From NCBI GenBank assembly GCA_004380135.1, contig QXCR01000089.1, positions 164,946 through 228,945 on the forward strand: a DNA stretch of 64,000 nucleotides, given 5' to 3'. Within the stretch, counting starts at the first letter, position 1, and each line of letters opens with the position of its first letter. Below are positions 21,874 to 31,076 of this stretch, one piece after another. The notes below the pieces were generated by a model. It saw nothing but the letters and a program-made list of their open reading frames with translations, did no database searches and was not told the origin of the DNA. The translations under genes were made by a program, and so were the position numbers. The stretch is from Stemphylium vesicarium (Eukaryota > Ascomycota > Dothideomycetes > Pleosporales > Pleosporaceae).

Positions 21874-22251
21874 TTTCTAACTACTAAGTTAGCCTAGCTT
21901 CTAATATAAACGTATTAGTAGCCTTATATAACTAATAGTAAATAGTACTTTAGCTACTAAAGATAAGATATTAAATACTTAAAGAATCTCTTAGAGATAC
22001 TAACTCTAAGCTAGTCTACTATTAGTAATACTAACTTATAAGTATTTAATAAGAAATAATTATAGATAAAGAAAAGATATACTAAAATATAAAGTAAGAG
22101 CTTTAACTTAGATAATAAGCTATATAAAGAAGTAGGCTAAAGAAGATATATAGGCTAAGAAGACTAAGACGTAGCATAGGAAGTGTAAAGCTAGACTAGC
22201 GTTAGTAGCCCTTTCGGCTCGGCCGCCGGGCGTAAATAAATTGTGTGTGTG
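18610..22251 (+). mobile_element. 5'-truncated LINE (Tad/I-like), RIP-inactivated
   Basis: Bounded by the 14-bp direct repeat tgtattcaaaatac and ending in a GT-rich tail after ccctttcggctcggccgccg, a 3' end style common to fungal LINEs. The ORF2 frame is open from the first base and stays in one frame to 21873, broken only by TAG/TAA codons. It begins inside the endonuclease domain (WGG, then HGSDHQMI), followed by reverse transcriptase (FDVKGAYNGV; GSPLSLILF), RNase H-like sequence (about 21025-21240), and a C-terminal CEC..HFLFRC zinc-knuckle type segment. The RT catalytic box reads Phe-Ile-Asn-Asn instead of Phe-x-Asp-Asp (20179-20190), as G-to-A RIP change would give. The 5' half (ORF1 and most of the endonuclease) is missing, as usual for target-primed integration. 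Confidence 0.85.
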
Positions 22252-22265
22252 TGTATTCAAAATAC
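22252..22265. repeat. LINE target-site duplication, right copy
   Basis: Exact copy of 18596-18609. It marks the return to the sequence that lay just outside the inverted-repeat unit before LINE insertion. Confidence 0.85.
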
Positions 22266-23420
22266 GGCGCACTACAAGCTTTGCTTGCCAAGCATTTTGT
22301 TAACAAAATCGGCCGCGCCGCGTTCTCAGCCTTTGGAAGTGGAACACATGACTCTACATCCGCCGCGCCATGGGAAATACCGGGCCAGGCCTGTAAAACT
22401 GCCTGGCCACCCGCCTTCAAAATCTGCGACACGAAGGTGATGGCGGAGCACTGAAAGAACTCACGCTTATCGGCGTCGACAAAGGTTTGCTGGTAGCATG
22501 GAAAAACTCTGTTCCTCGTCCAGTGCACCTACTCTCATCAGCACCCTCATCGAATTCAAGAATATGATTCCAGGTCTGGTGAGTGGCAGCGCTATGCCAC
22601 AACGTTTCTTCCTCGAAATGTCTTCACGATGGAGTAAGGTCGCAATTTTTCTCTGTGAGCGTGTCCGACACCTGCATCTGCGTCTGTCGCCTGTGGCTAA
22701 GAAAACCTCTAGAAGATGCTAAACCTGCACCTCCTAGTGTCCCGTATCTAACCATCTTCATCGTGTCAACACCCAACTTTGCAACACCCTCTATCACCCC
22801 AAAAAATTCATAACCTCAACACCATAGGCAAGTTCGAAAGCAAGGTAGAAGAGAGGACAGGCGATGCAAGACTAGCATTTCTGCAAGCGATTGTTTCTAT
22901 AGTAAAATATGTAGGGTTGAAGCCAGATGTGGCAGTTCAGGGTGATGAGACGTCTAGCGTGAGCGGGCCAAACAGAGGTCTACTTTGTGTGTTTGGCGTG
23001 AGAGGTTAGTAGGCGATGGATGTAGCCGCTGTTGATGTACTGCAAAAAGCGGGGTCAATTCCGATGAGACGATTTGGCACAGTGACTAGGTAAGAATGCG
23101 ATTGGCACATTACCAAAGAGATGGTGTTGCGAGAACTATAGCATCTCACTGGCATGGAGATGGCGATTATGATGTGAACGGAATTTAAAACCCGCCACCC
23201 CCTAATTGAGATGTTATAGTAACGTAACGACAGTGCAAGTTCAACTCGTCTTCGCTACCTTCCCTCGTCGCCTTCCCAGTACCTAATATCTCTTCTTCCC
23301 TCAACACTCAAACAACTTTCCCACTCCAATGCTACTTCCCAGCACCTTCCACCCCACAGCCATAGCCCCACCTGCGCAAACACAGCCTCACACCCCACAC
23401 ATATCCAACACTATCACGCA
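22266..23420. other. Right flank of the island, no confident gene
   Basis: Composition returns to normal at once after the LINE. Minus-strand frames at 22270-22600 include AGGQAVLQAWPGISHG, which loosely resembles the end of alpha/beta-hydrolase (acetyl hydrolase) proteins, but the frames are broken and the match is too short to call. The last 200 bp are a C/A-rich region downstream of the dioxygenase gene. Confidence 0.35.
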
Positions 23421-24501
23421 TCATGCCTCACGCCTCGCTTTGAGCCCACCCTCCGTATCAATCTGCTGACCCCCAAACAAGCCCGCAGGACTCCTATGCG
23501 TCAAATCAATCCCGAGGGTAATATATCCGACCATACCCTTAGTCACATCCTCGCCATCCAACGGCTCGACATGAAAGTTCGGGGACCAGCCCGTCGCCGC
23601 ACCCAGCGGCCAGAGGCTATCAACATCATTCGTCGTGCGGTTAATCTGGGTATGGAAGCTATACGGCTCCAGGGCCATAATCTTCTTACTCAGGTCCTCG
23701 TCAAAGTACATCTGGCCAGTCGAAACCACGTTGCTGGACACCACGGTGCCGTTGTCGCGCACGGCCCAGTCAGTGTGTGAACGCACGTGGATGTGGATGC
23801 TGCGGCTGATGTAGAAGCCTGGGAAGACGGTGCGCATTTCGGTGACGCCATTGGCGTCCGTGGGCCACATGCCGCGCAGCCAGGTCGAGTTGTCGGTGTG
23901 GATGTCGAGGTTGGGGTCGTTGATGTCTTTGCCGAGGGAGGCAACGAGGTCGAGGAGGGGGGTGTTGGGTGAGTGGTCTGCGAAGGAGGAGTAGGAGCCT
24001 GTTGCGTTGCCTTGAGGTGGCGTGTTAGCTTCCTGTATACGACTTTCTACTTGAAAAGAGGGGAGGACAGAACATACAGTGCCAGAGATCGAGGAGGATG
24101 TTGGGCGCGGGCTCGCAGGTGTTTGTGTCGATTACGCCGATGTCGAGGAGTAAGGGGACGCCGGGTTGGTCTTCGCTCATGTCTTGTCGAAGCATGTCGG
24201 AGCGGGGCCATAGATATGGTCCTGCTACTACCTCGGGAGATAGAATACAGGTGTCGTTCTGTATCGTGGGGAAGTGGGGATCGGTGATGTGGATGGTGAC
24301 GTTGGTGTCCCTGGCCTTTAAAGCTTGACGCTTGGCCAGAGACCGCTTCTTGCGTGCTGCACTGAAGGCGCCAGCTGCGACCGCACATCGACTAGAAATA
24401 GCCTGGTGCTCTGCTATCTCTCGCGCAGAGAGCTGCGGCCGCGAATGCGCTGCCACACTCGTTGCCGTCGCGAGACCAAGCAGGATATGTGAAACATGCA
24501 T
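23421..24501 (-). CDS. Secreted intradiol ring-cleavage dioxygenase
   Basis: Exons 24501-24078 and 24010-23421 (337 aa); the 67-bp intron (GTATGT..AAG) restores the DLWHCNATG motif across the junction. N-terminal signal peptide (MHVSHILLGLATATSVAAHS). Family features: GPYLW, DLWHCNATGSYS, the FPGFYISRSIHIHVR motif that supplies Tyr and His ligands to Fe3+, and a C-terminal domain ending in GLFGG. Known: intradiol dioxygenases open catechols between the two hydroxyls. Secreted fungal forms act on catechol-type aromatics derived from lignin or host phenolics. Inference: extracellular detoxification or use of plant phenols. Length and motif order are normal. Confidence 0.9.
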
Positions 24502-25913
24502 GTTGAGATGTTGAGGGGAATGATGGACCTGTTTCCTGTGATCTTCTAGACACTGTCCTTAAACTTGTTTATATACCACGGAAATCGGGTTGCAACATCC
24601 ACCGTCGTGCTTCTCTTGCTAACGGCTCCGGATGCCACATTGTTGTCCGAGTACGAATGTCGCTTCTCTTGGCCAAGTACGTATGTTGTACTATTGTACG
24701 AGCACGAACAAAAACTTTATCCCAACCGCTTCGTCCAATCCCCGCTCTTTTGTAGTCATCAGATGTTTACGCTAAGCGCGGGCTCGGCTTGTCATACGTA
24801 TGGATCGTGACGTTGCTTCTTGAATACACTTTTCGTTCTTTGCTTTTGCGGTTAGTCTCTTGAATTTCTAGAAACACGTCGTACAATGCGTGTCTGATTT
24901 ATAGCAGTCATTGCATTGATTCTATGTAGGCGTTGATACTGACACTTACGCTATTCTGTCGGACCGTATGCCGCGGACGAATACAAGAGGGCTTGTTTGT
25001 AAGCGGACAATGACTTTAGGGGTAGGATTAGGGTTTCGGGTAGATCTTGGAGCTAGCGCTTGGCGCGGAAACGAGTGTAGGTACGCAAGTGTTTGCGTTG
25101 CGTGTTGTTGCTGACGACGCGTCCTGGAGTCTATTCGTCTTCCACTAGCGGCGGTCGCGTTCCGTTCGTCTTACAAATCCCACTACACCCGAATTATTTC
25201 AGCTGTTAAAGTGTCTATCGTGTCACCGTATTTCCAGCGTCCGCTCGCTATTCAGAGCTTAGAGGTTTTTGAGGCTGCGTTTGTCCGCTTTGCTGGTTAC
25301 GGTCGCGCAGCCACTTATTCAGAGCTACTAAGGTGGCAACCTACGCCTTTAACTTGGGAAGCGTACCATGAGCATGCATACATTTACTCTCTTGATAGGG
25401 TGAGGCAACGGCGTTAGCTAAGCACACACTAAGACGTGGAAACTGAGCTTTCTTCGACACGTACCTAGGTAGACGCGACTTGTCCGTACCCCCATCAACG
25501 ACTTCAAACATATACATCTCAAATTTAAGTACCTCCGTGAAGACAGTTTAATGGCATCACTGCTATCCCTCAGACCCAACACTAATAGATACTCCGCTAC
25601 TTTCATTCTGTTCTTTCGTGTTTTTTTTTGTACAACCGCGTGACCCCACAACACAAACTTTACGCACGACTCCAAGTTACAAAAAGATTCCCACAAGTCG
25701 TCTTGAACTGGAACGGGGGCATATCATTGTCATCAGCACTGCCAATACCTAGCTAAGTTTCGTACACAGTAAACCACTAACTTGATCATACCACCTAGCA
25801 CCACCTATCATCGACAGCCACAAAAGTCGTAGCCTCGAAGTCCGTCCCATAACCCGTGAAAAGTACATCTATCGCCATGTTGAAGATCCAGACTACCCTC
25901 GGTGGCTAGCGCC
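24502..25913. other. Long intergenic region, no gene seen
   Basis: 1.4 kb between the dioxygenase promoter and the 3' end of the first cysteine-rich gene. Contains T-rich and mixed sequence; a 68-codon frame at 25211-25417 has no recognisable domain or splice-supported extension. Confidence 0.45.
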
Positions 25914-26525
25914 TTAGCAGTACCAAAGACAAAGCTCACTACACATCTTTTCGCCGACAATGGTCTTGCAAGTTTTGGACCTGCACTGGGCTAGACAGTC
26001 GGTTGTGAGGCAGTACTATCAAAAAGAAAAGCGAGGGTTTAGATGTCTGTCCTTCGTAATGAAAGAGGGGGGGAAACGATGGAGAAAAGGGAAATGGAGT
26101 GAAGCAGGAGGGTGTTGGAACTTACATCCTTGCAATCTTTGTACAGCTTGGAGCACTTCTGACATGGTGTGGCGAGGGTGGTTATGTCGTGATCTTGATC
26201 CTGTTCCCAATCACAACGCATTAGCGATTCATCTATATGGAGGGTTGGAAGGAAAGGAACATGCCGCGCCGTCGTTGTCATCTCCAACTTCTCCATGCTT
26301 GTCCATGGCGCTAACGATGATGAAACCCTCCATCCAATCAATTTCCTTGGGCTTGACATCGACATCAACATCGCTATCGACGCCGACACTCACAGCCTTG
26401 TCGTGGCCCTTGTGGTTGTCCTTGACGTCGACGTCGACGTCGCCGCTGAGCTGCTGGGGAACCACGGCGGCAGATGCGAATCCAAAGACTGCCATGAGCG
26501 CGAGGATGAGAGTGAGGGGCTTCAT
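25914..26525 (-). CDS. Small secreted cysteine-rich protein A
   Basis: Exons 26525-26316, 26200-26126 and 26015-25914 (128 aa), all phase 0. The first intron has a GTTAGC donor and a CTAAT branch-like site near its AACAG end; the second is GTAAGT..ATAG. Signal peptide MKPLTLILALMAVFGFASA, then an acidic linker built from Asp-Val repeats encoded by a gtcgac hexamer repeat. The Cys domain is CQKCSKLYKDC + CLTTDCLAQC, then SKTC, MCSELCLWYC. It shares with protein B (27081-27577) the CxKC-x6-C start, the exon border just after it, and the ending C-x3-C-x-W-x-C. No enzyme family recognised. Inference: effector-like or antimicrobial secreted protein. Confidence 0.7.
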
Positions 26526-27080
26526 TCCGATGGGTTAGAGGATTGGTCGTATGTGAAAAGGGTTGAATCGTGGTTTCTGGATCAGACTGGAAGGCAAGGT
26601 GAAGTCGAGTGAGGTAAGGCTAGGCTGAAGACTTTTTAATACCAAGTAGCGGGTGGCCATAGCAGAGAGTGGGTGAAAGGGCACTATACCTGTGGAAACC
26701 GGGGGAAAAGGCAAGGCTGTTTGCTCGCGTGGGGTGGTCATGCGGCAGTGATTTCGGGTTGACTCAGCGGTGTGGAGGGGGATCGAGGGGCAAGTGAATG
26801 GATGTGGAGTTGGAGGGAGAGAGAAGGGAACTGAGTAGTGTGGAGATGATGGGGACACGCAAGGAAAGGGCTACAGGCGATTTTGGATCAATGTTTATTT
26901 TCTTGATACTATGAGAAAGATTGATGAAAGAGGAGCAAAAAACAGAATCATAGTTAAGCCGAAACCGTTGTTCCATGAAATTTCACTCCAACGCGACCCG
27001 TAACCATGGTAGATTTTGATACCCGCACCGCCCTACCTAGAAAACCCCATTACCAAACCCATGGCCTAGATGATGCCGCT
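26526..27080. other. Spacer between the two cysteine-rich genes
   Basis: Promoter of protein A and 3' flank of protein B. No coding sense recognised. Confidence 0.5.
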
Positions 27081-27577
27081 CTAACAAGTCCAAAAACACA
27101 AATCCCCACAATTCTTCCCATCGGCCCAACTTGCACAAGCCTTGTTCTTGCACCATTCTTTGCACTGCGGACGCAAAAAGCAGCGCTGGGGTTACGTTAG
27201 CAACGTTGGCATTTCACACCTCACCACATACACTACTCCACCACGTTTCTTCTAATATTTAAGGAAGGGGAGAGAGGGAATGGGAAACTTACGGGAAGAC
27301 AATTCTTGTACACATTAGCGCATTTCGCACAAGTCGGGTTAGCGAGAAGAATCGGATCATGGACGTTGATGGGGTCGAGGTCTGCAAGCGAGGGAGGGGC
27401 GAGATTGGGGGGGTTCTTTGCTGCGGTGTTACTGTCGTTGATTTTGATTTGTATATCGGTATCATCGTTCACAGCGTTGGCGTTGGCGTTGGCGTTGACT
27501 GTGTTGCCGCGTGGAACCGTACTTCCGAGTCCCAGTCCAAGAGCCGCCATCGTGAGAATGAGAAGGTAGAGTTTCAT
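27081..27577 (-). CDS. Small secreted cysteine-rich protein B
   Basis: Exons 27577-27293 and 27164-27081 (122 aa). The donor GTAAGT and acceptor CCGCAG keep phase 0, at the same place relative to the Cys motif as in protein A. The start at 27577 (MKLYLLILTMAALGLGLGS) is preferred over the upstream ATG at 27607 because it gives a clean signal peptide like that of A. The linker has Asn-Ala repeats (ggcgttggc repeats on the plus strand). The Cys region reads CAKCANVYKNC + CKEWCKNKAC, then NCGDLCFWTC. Paralogue of A, same strand, 504 bp apart between start of A and stop of B. Function unknown; pairing and secretion suggest a rapidly diversifying secreted family. Confidence 0.7.
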
Positions 27578-28058
27578 GGTGGTGACTTGCTGTGTTGAGA
27601 TCGACAAGGGAAAAAAAATCGTGGTTGAGGAGTGAGAATCTGAATCGTAGTGTTGTAGTAAGGGTAAGGTAAGTGGGGTGTTTTACACGCAGCTGAGAGT
27701 GAGGAAGCGTGATACAGTTTCGCGGACATGTGAAAGGTGGATCGGTTTGACGCGGTATTCTGCTGAGGTGAGTGAAGCAAGGCTAGCTAGGTGAGTTTGC
27801 GGTCATTATAGTCGGTGGGGCGTGAAATAGGCTGCAGACTTCCTTCAAGGTGTAGAAACAGGCGAGGCGCTCATCATCATCTAATTATTAAAGTGTTGTT
27901 GAAACTAGTTATAATAGTATAAAACCGTGGCTAAATCAGCCACATCATCACCCCATTCGCTCTATAAAAAAAGCTAATCGAACGCCAGATCCCGTGCCAT
28001 GCTATGCAATCGACAGACAAAATAACACATCTCGTTAGTCAGACGAACAAACCGATGA
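27578..28058. other. Intergenic
   Basis: Promoter of protein B and 3' flank of the lipin gene; a short AT-rich stretch (27880-27930) but no gene. Confidence 0.5.
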
Positions 28059-30338
28059 CTAGATTCTTGGACTCGCTCGAGGAGTAGGCGTTGAATCCCT
28101 AACACCCAACGCACCCAGGCGATCCGCTGCGCTGCTCATATCAACGACGGGCTCCTGTGTCGGCGTGACGCCTTCAAGGACATCGCCTAGCGTCTCTTCC
28201 TCATCCTCATCCTCATCCTCATCCTGCTCGTCGACGTACTCTTCGCCTTCAACGTAATCGCCACCCTCTACACTTTCGATAACCGATTCTTGCATGTTGG
28301 CTTCGTCAAGTGAGTCCCGCGACATGTAGCTTCCCTCGAGGTCCTCGCCGATTTCCGAGCGTTCGTCCTCGCTGCGGATACTAGCCGCTTCCGTGTCGAC
28401 GTCTTCATCATCATCGTCTTCATCTTCGCTGTCGGTAAAGTCTTCAATGTCGAGGGGTTTGTCGCGCCAGTAGTTGAAGTCGGTGTATGCCTCACCGCCT
28501 GCGGGGACGAGGAGCCCGACGGGCGGGAAAAAGTGGTCGACAATCTCTCGCATGCTGGCATATCCGGTCTTGTATGAGTTGAGCGACAAGACGTCAAGGC
28601 TGACTTCGGCGTTGGAGTTGATGGTGAAGATGCGCGTCGAGGGAATGTTGACGGATCGGTAGGACAGAGCGTCGGTGAAGCGGTTACCGAATCCAGCGTA
28701 AAAGGGCGTTTGGTGGGCGGGCTTGTCGAAGAGCTGCATGATGTCTCGTAAGCAGGCCATCTTAAAGACCTCTGGTTTCCTTAGATATATTTCACGCCTG
28801 AGTGCAGCAATAGTGCGGTCTGGGCTCATGATGACCGGGCCCTTGGGAAGGCGATAGTTGTCTTGTACGACGCCGTTCAGATACGCTCTCGTCGTGTCGG
28901 CTTGCCCAACGGAACGACTTGTCAGGTAGAAGATGTTGTAGCCGTTGTTGACAATGTCAGTGTAGAGCTTCGCAACTCCCTGGTGTGTCCAGTCCCTGCC
29001 AATCATGTTCAGCACATGGCCGAGGGCGTCCGACTTGGTAATGGTACCGTCAATGTCGGAGATGACGATTGGGACGTCGTGCTTCCAGTAAAACATGTAG
29101 GCTTCGCACTTTGATCTGTTCACTGTAAAGCTCATTGTATTGGCACCAGGCTTGAGGTTGAGGGCTCTTAGTTGTTCGCTCGTCAGGCGCAACGTTTTTG
29201 CGTAGGTCTTGGTCTCGTTCTTGCGGGACTCGGGCGAGTGTGGCGCAGACATACCCAGAGCACTGTCCGAGTCTCTGCGAATAGGGAATTGAGCAGTGTC
29301 GTCGCTGCGACCACTGTCACTCTGGTAGCCAGGGTCTGAGAGGGCATCACTCGACTGCAGGGCTCCCTCGTTCAAGACGTTCATTGTCGTCTTGGCCATG
29401 GCGGCGGCTTTGGCTTCCTCACTACTATAGATCCACAAGTTGCCGTTCTCGTCGGCGCCAATCAATGCGCCAATGTCGTAGTCGCCGGCAAGCTCATCCG
29501 ACAGAATGCGCCTGGCTATGACCTCTGCGCGCAAGGCATCCTCCTCGCTACTCTTGTATCCCGTCATGTCGAGTTCCAAGTCGCCGGTCTCGGTGACCTT
29601 ATTAGGGATGTTCGAGGTGAAGAGCTTCTTGGACAGCTTGATGGCGCGCGCGAGGGCTTCGCTGGCGGATACCGGGGGTGGACTGGCCGAGCGGGTGGAC
29701 CTGTTCCATGCCGTCGCATCCTCCTTGCTTATCTGCAGCGGCCCCCTCTCCTGCGGCTGCGACTCTTCAAAGGTTTTGGCAAAGCCGTCCTTTACCGAGG
29801 GAACCGTCTCATCAGTGCTCGCCCTGTGCATGTGGAAGCCTGACCAGTCACCCGACTTCGGGCGGCCGTATTCCGACTCTGCGTATATACTCTCTGAGGC
29901 AGGCACCGACATGGACATGCGACCCCTCCGCCTCGCAACGCCGCTGCCGTCGAGATCAAAGGGCTCGGGGTCGTCGAATGCGCGGTCGGACGGCAGCTCT
30001 ATGGGCTTCTGCTCGGGACTGGCGGCGGGCGAGGCTATGGGCGACGTCTGCATCTCGGCGGGAATGTTGCGCGACGTCTCGAAGACGAAGAAGGCCTCGC
30101 CGCCCTCGCCCAACTTCATAGAATAGTCCTGCAGCTCGCCATTGACGCGGAACTCGACCTTCTTGTCTGAGGGGCGCAGTATCTGGTACTTGCCGAAGCG
30201 GACGTGGAAGGGCGAGCAGGCCAGGCTCCCGTCTTCGTGCTCGACGACAATGGTGTCGATGGCGCCGCTGAGGGTCGCGGGGTTGATCGAGTTCCAGCCC
30301 TTGGAGACGCTGCCGGTGATGGATCGCACATAATTCAT
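28059..30338 (-). CDS. PAH1: Lipin / Mg2+-dependent phosphatidate phosphatase
   Basis: Single exon, 759 aa. The N-terminal lipin domain starts MNYVRSITGSVSKGWNSINPATLSGAID and covers about 100 residues. A Ser-rich regulatory middle follows, then the HAD-type catalytic domain with DIDGT (about residue 428), LTSRSVGQADTTRAYL, and GFGNRFTDALSYR. The last 120 residues are very acidic. Known: Pah1/Ned1 converts phosphatidate to diacylglycerol at the nuclear/ER membrane, feeding triacylglycerol synthesis and restraining phospholipid gene expression; it is controlled by phosphorylation and by the Nem1-Spo7 phosphatase, which binds the acidic tail. The motif set and length match the fungal orthologue. 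Shares a 738-bp divergent promoter with the Fn3 protein gene. Confidence 0.93.
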   Translation of the reverse strand: MNYVRSITGSVSKGWNSINPATLSGAIDTIVVEHEDGSLACSPFHVRFGKYQILRPSDKKVEFRVNGELQDYSMKLGEGGEAFFVFETSRNIPAEMQTSPIASPAASPEQKPIELPSDRAFDDPEPFDLDGSGVARRRGRMSMSVPASESIYAESEYGRPKSGDWSGFHMHRASTDETVPSVKDGFAKTFEESQPQERGPLQISKEDATAWNRSTRSASPPPVSASEALARAIKLSKKLFTSNIPNKVTETGDLELDMTGYKSSEEDALRAEVIARRILSDELAGDYDIGALIGADENGNLWIYSSEEAKAAAMAKTTMNVLNEGALQSSDALSDPGYQSDSGRSDDTAQFPIRRDSDSALGMSAPHSPESRKNETKTYAKTLRLTSEQLRALNLKPGANTMSFTVNRSKCEAYMFYWKHDVPIVISDIDGTITKSDALGHVLNMIGRDWTHQGVAKLYTDIVNNGYNIFYLTSRSVGQADTTRAYLNGVVQDNYRLPKGPVIMSPDRTIAALRREIYLRKPEVFKMACLRDIMQLFDKPAHQTPFYAGFGNRFTDALSYRSVNIPSTRIFTINSNAEVSLDVLSLNSYKTGYASMREIVDHFFPPVGLLVPAGGEAYTDFNYWRDKPLDIEDFTDSEDEDDDDEDVDTEAASIRSEDERSEIGEDLEGSYMSRDSLDEANMQESVIESVEGGDYVEGEEYVDEQDEDEDEDEEETLGDVLEGVTPTQEPVVDMSSAADRLGALGVRDSTPTPRASPRI

Positions 30339-31076
30339 CGTGGCTGTCTATGGCTTGCTGTTGTATGAGTGGTTTGCAGCAAACGTGGGAAATGTACGTC
30401 AGATGTGTTTTACAGATGACGGTGCAGATGTTTGAGGGCCGTGTCGGGACTGGCTGGCTGGCTTTCTTTCTTCACATGCCAGTGGACCCTGACAGTGTTT
30501 TCACCGAGGGAAGACGAAAAATGCCGGCGCAAAGACTGGTTGTGAAGGGAAAGAAAGGGCGAGGGTGAAAGTGCTTTTGCGCGTGCCTAGGCAATCGGGT
30601 AGCTATATCGTCACCGACCGCCTCACGGACGTCAAGGACGTCAGGCGCTGGTCATGGGATGCGCAGCGCTGAGCCGGAGCCGGCGGCAGACGTTTTTCAG
30701 CGTCTAGCATGGCAAGCGTGAGGGTTTGCATGTGCTATGTTATGCAGCGTCGGAAGGTTTTCTCTCACATGCGGCAACGGAGCATGCGCATTGGAGCATA
30801 GCTTGAGGCTGCTGATATGTTGGGAGCCGGATACTGGCTCAACCAAACCCCTCTGCAGACTCGCGACAAAGGCCAGCCTGCAGACCCTGGATTGTTGGGG
30901 GGGCTGTATAAGCGCCACATTCATCTTCTCTATCCTTCTGTCTGCACCTTCTATGATGCCTGACTCGACGTCTTCCATGAAGCTACAATGCCCCGCTAGC
31001 TCCCATGCAGCAAAAGTGAATGCGGGATGCGGAGGAGCTGCAGGCGCCTTGTGGAGCCAAGACGTCGAAATAATGC
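30339..31076. promoter_or_regulatory. Divergent intergenic promoter (lipin / Fn3 protein)
   Basis: Bidirectional by position: both start codons face away from it. Around 30590-30660 there are repeated gacgtcaaggacgtca words, which include the CRE/ATF-type core TGACGT on the minus strand. That suggests bZIP (Atf1/CREB-like) binding. Confidence 0.4.

Noticed and set aside
22202..22602. Possible alpha/beta-hydrolase relic (AGGQAVLQAWPGISHG) on the minus strand
   Set aside because: Too short and split between frames; could be chance. Would be accepted if a profile search of the region hit acetyl-hydrolase families.
25015..25045. Telomere-like gggtaggattagggttt words
   Set aside because: Single imperfect occurrence, not a tandem TTAGGG array.
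25211..25417. 68-codon ORF in the 24.5-25.9 kb gap
   Set aside because: No recognisable domain and no extension by splicing.
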